Shown here in pieces: positions 9,151 to 17,746 of a DNA stretch of 46,883 bases. The DNA lies in contig JAHBWT010000025.1 of the NCBI GenBank assembly GCA_019636815.1, forward strand, positions 1 through 46,883. Reading direction: 5' to 3'. A model generated the notes under the pieces. The model did not search any database. It was not told where the DNA came from and worked only from the letters and a program-made list of their open reading frames with translations. Position 1 is the stretch's first letter. Each line of letters begins with the position of its first letter. A program made the translations under genes and the position numbers. Origin of the DNA: Nitrospira sp. (lineage in GTDB: Bacteria; Nitrospirota; Nitrospiria; Nitrospirales; Nitrospiraceae).

Positions 9151-9512
9151 TCGTCCCTCCTATTTAGTTGTGATGAACGTCTTGCCTCTTTGTATGCTCG
9201 ACTGAGTCTAATTTTTAACCGTCACTATACCACACTCAATTTCCCGGAAAAATGAAAACGTGGTGGAGGAGCTATGCTTCAATATGGGATTATTTTGTTA
9301 GTATGAAACCACTACTGCGAGGTCTCGCTTATGACTGTTCTGATCTTGAAAATCTGTGGGTGCCCCGCGAATCCCGTTATGGGACATATCTTCATTGTGG
9401 TAAGAGGGGAGTTCTATGAGCTCACCTGAGATGGGTTGGCGGTCTTTTTTTCACAGGAGCCCTGACCGAGAACATTCGATTAAGCGCGCGATCGAACCTC
9501 ATGCGACGCTGG
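9151..9512. other. Intergenic region between cytochrome c and transketolase
   Basis: This holds the 5' leader and promoter of the cytochrome gene (minus strand) at its left part. Possible minus-strand promoter boxes lie around 9210-9240 but match the consensus only weakly. A 38-codon open frame starts at 9303 on the plus strand; it has no good ribosome site or recognisable content and I do not call it. I see no terminator hairpin behind the transketolase gene. Confidence 0.5.
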
Positions 9513-11378
9513 CTATTTGACCAATCGCTTAGTCGCCTCGACAATTGATCGTACTCCAATACCATAATGATCGACGAGTTCTTCCGGTTTTCCGCTGTGG
9601 GGAATTTCACGAACAGCCAGTTTATGGACTTTGATGCCTTCGGTCGCGACGGCACTCAAGACGGCATCACCGAGCCCTCCGTGGGCATAGTGGTCCTCCA
9701 CCGTGAGGATTCGACCCTGCGTCGATCTTCCACTATCTACTAGGGTGTTTCTATCGATAGGGGCAATGCTATAGAGATCAATAACGCGAACGGAGAGACC
9801 GGCTGCCTTCAATTGATCGTAAGCTTTCAAGGCTTCAAATAGAGTCACACCCGCGGCGACGATCGTGAGGACATCAGATGAACTCTGCCGGATGATCTTA
9901 CTGCCTCCGATGTGGAATCGTTCCTCTGGTCCATAGAGAACAGGAGTTTTCGGCCTCCCGGCACGTACATAGACCATCCCCTTGTGGGAAGCGGCTGCTT
10001 CGATCAAGTGATAGGTTGAGTTCCCATCCGATGGGTAGAGCACCGTTACGTTGGGTTGAGCGGCCATCATGGCAATGTCTTCCAGGCCCATTTGGGAAGG
10101 CCCATCTTCGCCAATGCTTACGCCGACGTGTGTGCCGACCAGCTTGATGTTTGACCCGCTGATCGCGGCCATGCGGATGAAGTCGTAGGCGCGGCTCAGG
10201 AAACAGGCAAACGTGGCTGCGAAGGGGATCTTGCCGCATGCCGCCAGGCCGGCGGCTGCGCCCACCATGGTTTGTTCCGCGATAAAGCTTTCGAAAAACC
10301 GATTCGGGAACTTCTTGCCGAATTTGTCACTGTACGTGGAGTTCTTCACATCGGCATCAAGAGCGACGACGAGAGGGTTCACGGAGCCTAGCGCTTCAAG
10401 AGCGAGCCCAAAGGCTTCTCGTGTGGCAACCGATTCGCCGATCTTGTATGGAGCTGGTGGCATGGTGCCGATGGCCGGAGAAGGGATGGAGACGATCGAT
10501 GGTTGTGCAATGCGAGGAACTGTGCCGTTTGGGCTCAATTGCTTGGTGAGCTCGTCGAGGGCCTTCTGAGTCTCTTCCCCTTTTTTGAGGGGCTTGCCAT
10601 GCCAGTCGGGCTTGTTTTCAATGAATGAAATGCCCTTCCCCTTATAGGTTTGGGCTAGCAGCACTGTCGGTTTTCCTTTCGTCTGAGCAGCTTCGTCGAA
10701 AGCCTTGAGGATGGCATCAAAATCATGGCCATCGATGACAATCGCATGCCAGCCAAATCCGCTCCAGCGGGAATGGTAGGCATCCATATCGTGCTGCAGC
10801 ATCGTGGGATCACTTTGCCCGAGCCGATTCACGTCCACAATGGCACACAAATTATCGAGGCCGTGCTGGCGCGCGACTTCGACGGATTCCCAAACCGATC
10901 CCTCGACGGATTCTCCATCTCCCATGAGAACGTAGGTTCGGTAATCCAGTGTATCGACGAATTTTGCGTTCAATGCGATGCCGACGCCTACCGGAAGTCC
11001 TTGTCCCAGAGAACCGGTCGCCATGTCGACAAATGGCAATCGGGGAGTCGGATGTCCTTCCAGATCCGATGCCAGGGTACGTAATTTCAGGAGATCAGTC
11101 GGCGGGAATAGTCCAGCTTCTGCCCATGCTGCGTACAGGAGCGGCGCGGCATGTCCTTTTGACAACACGAAGCGGTCGCTGTTCAGCGCTTTTGGATTCT
11201 GTGGATCGTACCGCATGACGGAGAAGAACAGGGCGGCCACGATATCGGCAGCTGAAGCGCAGCTGGACGGATGACCACTGCCTGCTTCGCTCGTGGCCAG
11301 GACACTGTCGATCCTGAGTTGGGTTGCCTTGTTGCGCAAGGCGATGAGAAGCTCGGATGTAGCAACTGAACCGGCCAT
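9513..11378 (-). CDS. tkt: Transketolase
   Basis: A 621-residue single-chain thiamine-diphosphate enzyme that moves two-carbon units between sugar phosphates in the pentose phosphate and Calvin-type pathways. The PP domain has SGHPSS (H36) and the ThDP motif G153-D-G-E, ending in VDVNRLGQS with N184. The Pyr domain begins near residue 318 and has the catalytic glutamate region FIAEQTMVGAAAGLA. The C-terminal domain follows (SVRVIDLYSIAPIDR). The length and PP-domain text resemble the animal/archaeal-like subgroup, which is shorter than E. coli TktA (about 663 residues). The gene appears monocistronic. I see no close coupling to neighbours. Confidence 0.93.
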   Translation of the reverse strand: MAGSVATSELLIALRNKATQLRIDSVLATSEAGSGHPSSCASAADIVAALFFSVMRYDPQNPKALNSDRFVLSKGHAAPLLYAAWAEAGLFPPTDLLKLRTLASDLEGHPTPRLPFVDMATGSLGQGLPVGVGIALNAKFVDTLDYRTYVLMGDGESVEGSVWESVEVARQHGLDNLCAIVDVNRLGQSDPTMLQHDMDAYHSRWSGFGWHAIVIDGHDFDAILKAFDEAAQTKGKPTVLLAQTYKGKGISFIENKPDWHGKPLKKGEETQKALDELTKQLSPNGTVPRIAQPSIVSIPSPAIGTMPPAPYKIGESVATREAFGLALEALGSVNPLVVALDADVKNSTYSDKFGKKFPNRFFESFIAEQTMVGAAAGLAACGKIPFAATFACFLSRAYDFIRMAAISGSNIKLVGTHVGVSIGEDGPSQMGLEDIAMMAAQPNVTVLYPSDGNSTYHLIEAAASHKGMVYVRAGRPKTPVLYGPEERFHIGGSKIIRQSSSDVLTIVAAGVTLFEALKAYDQLKAAGLSVRVIDLYSIAPIDRNTLVDSGRSTQGRILTVEDHYAHGGLGDAVLSAVATEGIKVHKLAVREIPHSGKPEELVDHYGIGVRSIVEATKRLVK

Positions 11379-11500
11379 AGGAAATCCTTTCAGATATAGA
11401 AATAGGTGTCAAACCGTGTAAGCCGCTGATTGCTTATTTCAGATGCCGTACGAATAACTTGAGGCTAACAAATCACTGGGTGGAGGTCAACGAAGAGATG

Positions 11501-11528
11501 AGCTCCCCTGGATGGAGCCAGGGGAGCT
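11501..11528. terminator. Hairpin terminator for the FN3 lipoprotein gene
   Basis: A perfect 11-base stem (AGCTCCCCTGG with its complement) around a 6-base loop, lying 34 bases after the stop of the minus-strand lipoprotein gene and before the transketolase gene. No clear U-run follows on either strand, so termination strength is uncertain. Confidence 0.55.
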
Positions 11529-11561
11529 TGAAAAACATTGCTGACTCAGCAAACTGTTGGC

Positions 11562-12194
11562 TCAGCCTTGAACGGAGGATGTGACAACGAGTACCTCATT
11601 TGAGCAAGCGGTTTCCGCTTCGCTTTCCGCCTCGCCGAACGCACTGATTGCAACGAAATAGACCGTATTAGGCTCGAGGTCGGTAAGAGTAGCTGGGGGA
11701 GCCCCGACCCGTTGGCTTTGCTCATAGGAACATGAGCCATACTCTCCGGGTGATTGTTTTCCATAGTGGATAAAGTAACCTTGCACATTGGGATCAGTGG
11801 ATGCATCCCAAGTCAATTGCGCGGTGAACCCAGTTGGGGTAGAGGTGACCGAGACTGCGGGATCTTCCTCTCCTTCAGTATCCGGTGCGGGACCGAGAGC
11901 GTCTAAATATTCAGTCTCATCTGGGGCAGTGTCGCTCTCCGTGGATGTCAAATCTGTTGTCGGATTTTCCTCGGCCGGCGAGTCGGTGTCAGCGAAATCA
12001 TCAGAGGTTGATGTACTTCCCTCAGCCGAAGGAGTATCGGTTGGTGTGGAGAGCGAAGAAATGATAGGACCTCCTCCTTCGTGTTCGCCACACCCGGGTA
12101 ATGGCAGTGCGATCACACCCAAGAGGATCAATCCCGCTATCGATCTCGTGAATTGCTGATAAAAGAGGCGGACTGAATTTGGAATTGCCAACAT
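11562..12194 (-). CDS. Lipoprotein with one fibronectin type III domain
   Basis: A 210-residue lipoprotein. The signal peptide ends in the lipobox LPGC, with lipidated C35. Residues 40-105 form a low-complexity acidic Ser/Thr/Asp/Glu linker. The FN3 domain occupies residues 110-205 (SVTSTPTGFTAQLTWDAS ... LTDLEPNTVYFVAISAF), ending near the C terminus. Two cysteines (in YGSCSYEQ and ETACSNEV) could form a disulphide. The ATG at 12194 follows AAGGAG at 9-base spacing. FN3 domains of this kind often bind carbohydrate or protein on the cell surface, but nothing here fixes the ligand. Confidence 0.82.
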   Translation of the reverse strand: MLAIPNSVRLFYQQFTRSIAGLILLGVIALPLPGCGEHEGGGPIISSLSTPTDTPSAEGSTSTSDDFADTDSPAEENPTTDLTSTESDTAPDETEYLDALGPAPDTEGEEDPAVSVTSTPTGFTAQLTWDASTDPNVQGYFIHYGKQSPGEYGSCSYEQSQRVGAPPATLTDLEPNTVYFVAISAFGEAESEAETACSNEVLVVTSSVQG

Positions 12195-12482
12195 AAAGAA
12201 TCGCTCCTTATGGATTCAGATGAATTGTGATGGTTCCTTGCAGGTCAAGTACGCAAGGTCGGACGAGCAGAGGCAAAGCAAATGTGGTGCCAGAATAATT
12301 CTATGAATCACTGCCTATTATTCAATAAGTTATGCGTTCTTTCGAACTATCGATGGTAGTAGGTATGAAGGGTTCAACCTTCAAGTACTACGATGAGCCA
12401 TGACTGCGGGGAATGCGTTTGAAAGGGGGGTGGATTTTTATGGGCCTTACGACTGTGATGCCAGCATCAACGTCGGCCACAG

Positions 12483-13331
12483 TCAAGGGGGAACCTGTTG
12501 GGGCACAGGGCGATCTCTAAAAAATCGCAAGAGCAAAAAGCCATTCACCACGATGACGATTGACAGGATGATGTAGGTGGTAATCGGTGATGCAAGGTCT
12601 AACTCGCCCAAGACCCGAGAGAGACCGAATCCCACGATCAACCCGTCGAATGCCATACAAATACGTCTGAAGGTCTCGGGATCCATCAAGCGGATGAGAA
12701 ACGTCCCCAGTGGAATCCCGAGGATCACGCTGGGAACGATATAGGGGATAATTTCCATACTACCGGCGCTGTAGAACCCGATAAATCCATAGGCGACTGC
12801 CGTCAGAGACGATTCCGCCAGGCGAATGATTCCCAGCGCGGCGCGGAAATCCTGTTTTGGATAACCTTGGTTGTTGAAGAGGAGAGCCAAAGGAGGACCG
12901 GAAATTGTTGTCACGGAATAAAGAGTGCCAAGCCCCAGTCCAAACGGCACGGCGATGACTTTTTCAGCCCGGATCGGTTTCCGAATGCCTGCAGCTTGGA
13001 GAAGGATCAAGGGTAGCAGAAAAAAGTAGGTGACGAACTTGATCCACGCCGGTTGCACGAGGAAAAGAAGATAGCTTCCGATGCCGACGCCGACCGCCAG
13101 ACCACCCAGAATCGGAGCCACACGCCAGAAGACGTTGGGGATGCTCTTTCGGTTGATGAAGAGCACATAGGCGTTGATGACGAGCTCAATGAGCACGAGC
13201 GCCGGGTTCAAGATGCGGTTGGTATAGAACAACAAGGCAACAGGAACCGTAATCGAGGAAAAGCCGTAACCAAGGGCTCCGTTCACCGCGGAAGCCACGA
13301 AGGTTATGAGGACAAGAACGACAACGTCCAC
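12483..13331 (-). CDS. TauE/SafE-family anion exporter
   Basis: A 282-residue integral membrane protein with about eight hydrophobic helices, of the size usual for the TauE/SafE (sulfite/organosulfonate exporter-like) family. Family-like text includes the small N-terminal glycine-rich helix (FVASAVNGALGYGFSS) and a second repeat (LGTLYSVTTISGPPLALLFN), which reflect the duplicated inverted-repeat fold. It starts 7 bases after the stop of the Rrf2 gene, so the pair is one operon. The regulator suggests control by sulfur, iron-sulfur or redox state, and transport of a sulfur oxyanion would fit, but the substrate is an inference. Confidence 0.85.
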   Translation of the reverse strand: MDVVVLVLITFVASAVNGALGYGFSSITVPVALLFYTNRILNPALVLIELVINAYVLFINRKSIPNVFWRVAPILGGLAVGVGIGSYLLFLVQPAWIKFVTYFFLLPLILLQAAGIRKPIRAEKVIAVPFGLGLGTLYSVTTISGPPLALLFNNQGYPKQDFRAALGIIRLAESSLTAVAYGFIGFYSAGSMEIIPYIVPSVILGIPLGTFLIRLMDPETFRRICMAFDGLIVGFGLSRVLGELDLASPITTYIILSIVIVVNGFLLLRFFRDRPVPQQVPP

Positions 13332-13337
13332 GGAGAG

Positions 13338-13772
13338 TTAGCCCTTGTGACGGTCGGACGCAAAGTCGGCAAGCGTGTAGTGGTCGAGGATCCCTGCGAT
13401 GGCATCGCGGACCGTCCCCATCACCTGTTGCACTGGACACCGTGCCTTATCTGAATAGGGGCAATCACGACACTTTTGATAGGCCGTCTTGCTGACGCAT
13501 CCGATCGGGGCAAGCGGACCATCGAGGATACGGATCACCTGTCCCAGCGTGATATCTTTCGGCTGCTTGATAAGGGTATATCCCCCCTTCGCTCCTCGTC
13601 GACTGGAGATCAGTCCGGCTCGTTTGAGCGTGAGGAGGATTTGCTCTAAGAATTCGATCGGGATGTGTTGCCGATCAGAAATTTCATGGCGCTGGAGAGT
13701 CATTCTCCCATGTGCGAGCGTGAGTTCAAGCAAAGCTCTGAGACCATACTCGCTTTTCTTAGACAGCTTCAT
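13338..13772 (-). CDS. Rrf2-family transcriptional regulator with four cysteines
   Basis: A 144-residue winged-helix regulator. The N-terminal wing region MKLSKKSEYGLRALLELTLA and the core IPIEFLEQILLTLKRAGLISSRRGAKGGYTL are diagnostic of Rrf2 proteins. Cysteines at 92, 101, 104 and 112 (GCVSKTAYQKCRDCPYSDKARC) lie where IscR, NsrR and RirA bind an iron-sulfur cluster, though the spacing differs from the three-cysteine IscR pattern. It probably senses iron-sulfur, NO, sulfur or redox status. The downstream TauE gene is 6 bases away. A putative self-binding site lies at 13789-13803. Confidence 0.88.
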   Translation of the reverse strand: MKLSKKSEYGLRALLELTLAHGRMTLQRHEISDRQHIPIEFLEQILLTLKRAGLISSRRGAKGGYTLIKQPKDITLGQVIRILDGPLAPIGCVSKTAYQKCRDCPYSDKARCPVQQVMGTVRDAIAGILDHYTLADFASDRHKG

Positions 13773-13788
13773 GAGATTGCCGAAATTA

Positions 13789-13803
13789 AACTAATTTAGT
13801 CAA
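13789..13803 (-). promoter_or_regulatory. Candidate operator of the Rrf2 regulator
   Basis: Read on the minus strand, TTGACTAAATTAGTT lies just upstream of the Rrf2 start at 13772. Its core is a near-perfect palindrome, ACTAAATTAGT, and it agrees with the central part of the published IscR type 1 consensus (GACT followed by four A/T-rich bases and AGT). A second palindrome, AAATTA-AAC-TAATTT (13783-13797), overlaps it. It includes a TTGACT hexamer, so it could cover a -35 box. Confidence 0.5.
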
Positions 13804-13957
13804 CAATCGCAACATATAGGAAAAAGAATGGCGGCACGTCAAGGTTAAATTTGGATGGGGCAAAGCATCTCGTGTCTTAATCACCTGGGAGACGAGGATC
13901 TTGGGTTCAACTCGGTTTTTCTCACATGCAGCCATCGCGATTGAAGCGAGCTGTTCC

Positions 13958-13987
13958 TTGACACTGGAAAAGCATTCTTGCTAGCCT
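13958..13987 (+). promoter_or_regulatory. Putative promoter of glyQS
   Basis: TTGACA (13958-13963) is a perfect -35 box. TAGCCT follows after 18 bases (13982-13987) and is a weak -10 box. Transcription would begin near 13994 and leave about 48 bases before the glyQ start. I see no T-box-like anticodon-reading structure, which would need a longer leader. Confidence 0.4.
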
Positions 13988-14041
13988 GCGAACGTCTCAT
14001 GTAAGTATCTAGTCATCTCTCCCGACCAGGCTGTAGGTTCA

Positions 14042-14977
14042 GTGACGTTCCAAGAACTGATTCTTACCCTCCATCGTTTCTGGGCCGATCAAGGTTGCGT
14101 CGTTCATCAACCCTACGATATGGAAATGGGCGCAGGGACATTTCATCCGGCCACCTTTTTACGATCACTTGGACCAGAGCCATGGAGGGCTGCCTATGTA
14201 CAGCCGTGCCGTCGACCGACCGATGGCCGGTACGGTGAAAACCCCAACCGTCTTCAGCACTATTACCAATACCAAGTCGTGTTGAAGCCTTCGCCGGACA
14301 ACATTCAAGCGCTCTATTTGGAGAGTTTGGCTCGGCTGGGGATCGATCCAAAGCAGCATGATATCCGTTTCATCCAGGATGATTGGGAGTCACCGACCTT
14401 AGGTGCCTGGGGGCTCGGCTGGGAGGTGCGTTTGGACGGAATGGAGATCACCCAGTTCACGTACTTTCAGGAAATTGGCGGGATTGAACTGAGTCCGATC
14501 ACGGGCGAAATTACGTATGGGACGGAGCGGATCGCCATGTATTTGCAGCAAGTGAACAACGTCTTTGATCTGGCCTGGACGGACTCGATCAAGTATGGCG
14601 ACATTCACCATGAAACAGAGGTCCAGGGGTCGCGGTACAACTTTGAACAAGCGGACATTGCCATGCTTGTGCAAGCTTTCCAGGCGAACGAAGCTGAGTG
14701 CGCTCGGTTGCTCGCCCAAGCCGACCAGCGATTGACTCTGCCAGCCTATGATTACTGCATCAAATCATCCCATGTGTTCAATCTCTTGGATGCCCGCGGT
14801 GCCATCAGTGTGGCGGAGCGGACCGGTTACATCGCCAGAGTACGGGGGTTGGCCAGGCAGTGCGCCGAGCGCTATATCGAAGAGCGAGCTGCGATGGGGC
14901 ATCCGCTGTTGAGTCGCGAAACGAGAGTCATGAAGTCTGGTAGGCCTCGATCGAAGGTCAGAGCAGGCCGAACGTAA
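14042..14977 (+). CDS. glyQ: Glycine--tRNA ligase, alpha subunit
   Basis: A 311-residue class II synthetase subunit that holds the glycine-activation site and works as an alpha2-beta2 complex. The N-terminal signature [19 protein letters not shown] is typical, as are motif 2-like text ([15 protein letters not shown], then [20 protein letters not shown]) and the catalytic region [12 protein letters not shown]. Start is GTG 14042, with only a weak ribosome site. glyS follows 6 bases after the stop, so the subunits are made together. The C terminus carries a short basic tail. Confidence 0.96.
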   Translation: MTFQELILTLHRFWADQGCVVHQPYDMEMGAGTFHPATFLRSLGPEPWRAAYVQPCRRPTDGRYGENPNRLQHYYQYQVVLKPSPDNIQALYLESLARLGIDPKQHDIRFIQDDWESPTLGAWGLGWEVRLDGMEITQFTYFQEIGGIELSPITGEITYGTERIAMYLQQVNNVFDLAWTDSIKYGDIHHETEVQGSRYNFEQADIAMLVQAFQANEAECARLLAQADQRLTLPAYDYCIKSSHVFNLLDARGAISVAERTGYIARVRGLARQCAERYIEERAAMGHPLLSRETRVMKSGRPRSKVRAGRT

Positions 14978-14983
14978 TTAGTC

Positions 14984-17164
14984 ATGGCGACGCAAAAGCA
15001 AGCAGGACGACGGAGCACCGCGCCGAAGAAAGGCAGAGGGACTTCTGCATCCGCCGTGGCCGAGTTGTTGCTGGAAATCGGCGTGGAGGAACTGCCGTCT
15101 CAGTTTATAGTTCCCGCGCTCGTCTCACTCAAAGAATCAGCCGAACGTCTATTCAACGGTCAGCGGCTCACCTTTCAGTCTGTCCGCACCATGGGCACGC
15201 CGTGTCGGCTGACAATCATGGTTGATGGCCTGGCACCAAGACAGGCCTTCATGACGAAAGAGGCGATGGGGCCGTCGAAGGCCGTCGCGTTCGACCAGGC
15301 CGGACAGCCGACCAAAGCGGCCTTAGGATTTGCCGCAGGCCAGGGTGTCCCCGTCCAGGATCTTCAGATTCGTCATACTCCGAAGGGCGAGTACCTGTTT
15401 GCAGTGAAGCGTGAAGAAGGCCGGTCGTCCGCCGCTGTGCTGATCGATACACTACCGCAACTGGTGTCGGGCCTCACGTTTCCCAAAGCGATGAAATGGA
15501 ACGAAACCGGCGTGCGCTTTGCTCGTCCAGTCCGGTGGATAATGGCGCTCTATGGAGGCTTGGTGCTTCCTATTGAAGCGGCTGGCATCAAAGCATCGAA
15601 TGAGACGAAAGGTCATCGGGTCTTGGGCGGAGGGAAGTGGGTATCTGTTCGCGATGCCACCTCCTATATCGGGACATTGGAACGCCAGGGTGTCATCGTC
15701 GATCCACAGCGCCGCCGAAAATTGATTGAAGAACAGATTGCCGACATCTGTCACAAGACCGGCCTGCAGCTGAACGAAGACGAAGTCTTGCTTGAGCAGG
15801 CGATATACTCAACGGAGCAGCCTGTCCCGGTCATCGGGTCGTTCAAAGATGCCTATCTGGATGTGCCGGAAGAGATTCTAATGACCTCAATGAAGGAACA
15901 CCAAGGATTTTTTTCCTTGCGCCGGAAGAACACCGGTCAACTGGCGTCCCATTTCATCGCCGTGGCGAACAACCGTGCCAAGGATATGTCCCTCATTCGC
16001 GAGGGCAATGAGCGGGTGCTGGCGGCACGGCTGGCAGATGCGAAATTTTTCTTCGATGAGGATCAGAAGGTCACGTTGGAAGAGCGGGCGAAGAAGCTCA
16101 GCGGTGTCATCTTCCATCATAGGCTCGGCACGATGGCTCGGAAGCAGGAACGGGTAGAGAAGTTAGTTGGAGCTATTGCGGAGCAGATGAGTCTTGAGTC
16201 AGAGTCGCGGTCAGCTTGCATCGCAGCCGCTCGTCTCTGCAAAGCGGACTTGTTGTCCGGGATTGTGGGGGAATTCCCGGAACTCCAGGGCGTAATGGGT
16301 GGCTACTATGCGCAGCATGATGGGATGCCTCAGAATGTATGCAAAGCCATCCGAGACCAGTATATTCCGCGAGGCATGGATGGAGCGTTGCCAGAAACGG
16401 TTGAAGGAAGAGTATTGGGGGTGGCAGATCGACTCGATACGATTGCGGCCTTTTATCAGGCCGGTATTATTCCCAAGGGGTCAGAGGATCCGTTTGCTCT
16501 GAGACGGCATGCCTTGTCGGTTGTGCGAATTCTCCTCGAAGGTAATCTCAAATTGGACCTCGGTCAGGCTGTCGCGAACGCTGGGCAAATCGTGGAGGCC
16601 GATGTCAAGCCGCCACCTTCGATCGCGCATGACCCGCTCGGTTTCATCATCGAACGGTTTCGGTACTACATGGGAACGACGGAGAATCTGCGGGACGATG
16701 TGATTCAAGCTGTCACAGGATATGATGCAAAGGAATGTGACGTAGTTGATCTGGCCGGGCGGATGCGAGCGCTGCAAGCGACGACATCCCTTCCGGAGTT
16801 TGATCCGTTGATGGTTGGGTTCAATCGAGCCAACAACATCCTGAAAAAAGAAGGTGTGAAGAAAACGGAGCTTCCGCCGGTGAATCCATCGTTGTTCCAC
16901 GATGACGCGGAGCACGCACTCCATGCACAATTGAAATCAATGGAAGAAAACTATGGCGAGCTCATCAGGAAGACTCAATACAAGGAGGCGCTCCATTATC
17001 TGGTTCAGTTGAAGCCGTACATTGATCGTTTTTTTGAATCCGTGATGGTCAACGTGGAAGATCCGACATTGCGAAATAATCGGCTTTCGTTGCTCAGATA
17101 TGTGGTGGATGAGTTTTTCGGGAAGTTCGCGGACTTTTCCCAGATTGTGGTACAAGGGCGATAG
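14984..17164 (+). CDS. glyS: Glycine--tRNA ligase, beta subunit
   Basis: A 726-residue beta subunit that binds tRNA-Gly. The N terminus carries a basic extension of about 25 residues (MATQKQAGRRSTAPKKGRGT) before the usual start (ELLLEIGVEELPSQF). Conserved blocks are RPVRWIMALYGG, the MKEHQGFFSLR region, HHRLGTMARKQERVEKL, and DPFALRRHALSVVRILLEG. The C-terminal DALR-type anticodon-binding helices close the protein. The spacing to glyQ and absence of a promoter show co-transcription. The gene for a membrane protein begins 62 bases after its stop. Confidence 0.96.
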   Translation: MATQKQAGRRSTAPKKGRGTSASAVAELLLEIGVEELPSQFIVPALVSLKESAERLFNGQRLTFQSVRTMGTPCRLTIMVDGLAPRQAFMTKEAMGPSKAVAFDQAGQPTKAALGFAAGQGVPVQDLQIRHTPKGEYLFAVKREEGRSSAAVLIDTLPQLVSGLTFPKAMKWNETGVRFARPVRWIMALYGGLVLPIEAAGIKASNETKGHRVLGGGKWVSVRDATSYIGTLERQGVIVDPQRRRKLIEEQIADICHKTGLQLNEDEVLLEQAIYSTEQPVPVIGSFKDAYLDVPEEILMTSMKEHQGFFSLRRKNTGQLASHFIAVANNRAKDMSLIREGNERVLAARLADAKFFFDEDQKVTLEERAKKLSGVIFHHRLGTMARKQERVEKLVGAIAEQMSLESESRSACIAAARLCKADLLSGIVGEFPELQGVMGGYYAQHDGMPQNVCKAIRDQYIPRGMDGALPETVEGRVLGVADRLDTIAAFYQAGIIPKGSEDPFALRRHALSVVRILLEGNLKLDLGQAVANAGQIVEADVKPPPSIAHDPLGFIIERFRYYMGTTENLRDDVIQAVTGYDAKECDVVDLAGRMRALQATTSLPEFDPLMVGFNRANNILKKEGVKKTELPPVNPSLFHDDAEHALHAQLKSMEENYGELIRKTQYKEALHYLVQLKPYIDRFFESVMVNVEDPTLRNNRLSLLRYVVDEFFGKFADFSQIVVQGR

Positions 17165-17225
17165 GTCGAATCGGACGGAAAACGGACTGTCTCTCGCGAG
17201 GATCGCAACACAGCGGAGAATTATC

Positions 17226-17717
17226 ATGGATCAGCCGATGACGGACGAATCCCGTCGGGCGGACAAGATCCGAAGATTTTCTCTCGCGGTCTCGCTGGTC
17301 CTCATCGTGTGCTGCAATGCCATCCTCTTCGTAGGGCTCAAGCTCAGCGGCATCAATTTGGATGACTTGGTGAAGACGCCCGATCTTTTCAATGCCAAAC
17401 AGGATGTCTGCCTTCGGCTTTCGTGGCAATCATTGCCGGGGGCGAATGAACCTATTCGGCTCTGTTCGGAATGGCTGAACCTTTCCGATCCGAGCGGGAA
17501 GCCACATTACCTCTCGTCCGACACGAAGCTTAAGAAGGGACTTGACGGCCGGTATTATGTCGATCAGGGTGTGCAGGCTGACTATCGATTATTGGTGCTG
17601 ATGCTGTTCGTCGCCGTTATTATTACGGGTGGCGTCAGGGCAAAGTGGTTTCTGGTGAGCCGCTATCGGCTCCGTCTGGAGTCGACCGACGGCCGCGGTG
17701 CTTCGACAGCTCATTGA
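17226..17717 (+). CDS. Two-helix membrane protein, function unknown
   Basis: A 163-residue protein with transmembrane helices at about 18-40 and 121-138 and an 80-residue loop between them, probably in the periplasm. The loop has paired cysteines (C62, C80), which fits oxidising surroundings. ATG 17226 follows GGAG at 9 bases; the reading frame is open further upstream but has no better start. It lies between glyS and ppdK on the same strand, 29 bases before the ppdK start. I do not recognise the family, and nothing in the sequence suggests a link to aminoacylation or PEP metabolism. Confidence 0.75.
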   Translation: MDQPMTDESRRADKIRRFSLAVSLVLIVCCNAILFVGLKLSGINLDDLVKTPDLFNAKQDVCLRLSWQSLPGANEPIRLCSEWLNLSDPSGKPHYLSSDTKLKKGLDGRYYVDQGVQADYRLLVLMLFVAVIITGGVRAKWFLVSRYRLRLESTDGRGASTAH

Positions 17718-17746
17718 TGCGCACTCTTCCTGGAAGGAGAAGTCAC

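Noticed and set aside
9303-9419. 38-codon frame upstream of the transketolase region
   Set aside because: No ribosome site, no recognisable composition; probably chance.
11100-11412. Short frames on both strands around the transketolase start
   Set aside because: Shadow frames; the transketolase N terminus (SGHPSS region) fixes the real frame.
12451-12484. Weak inverted repeat at the end of the TauE gene (GACTGTG and CACAGTC)
   Set aside because: Short broken stem with no U-run; too weak to call a terminator.
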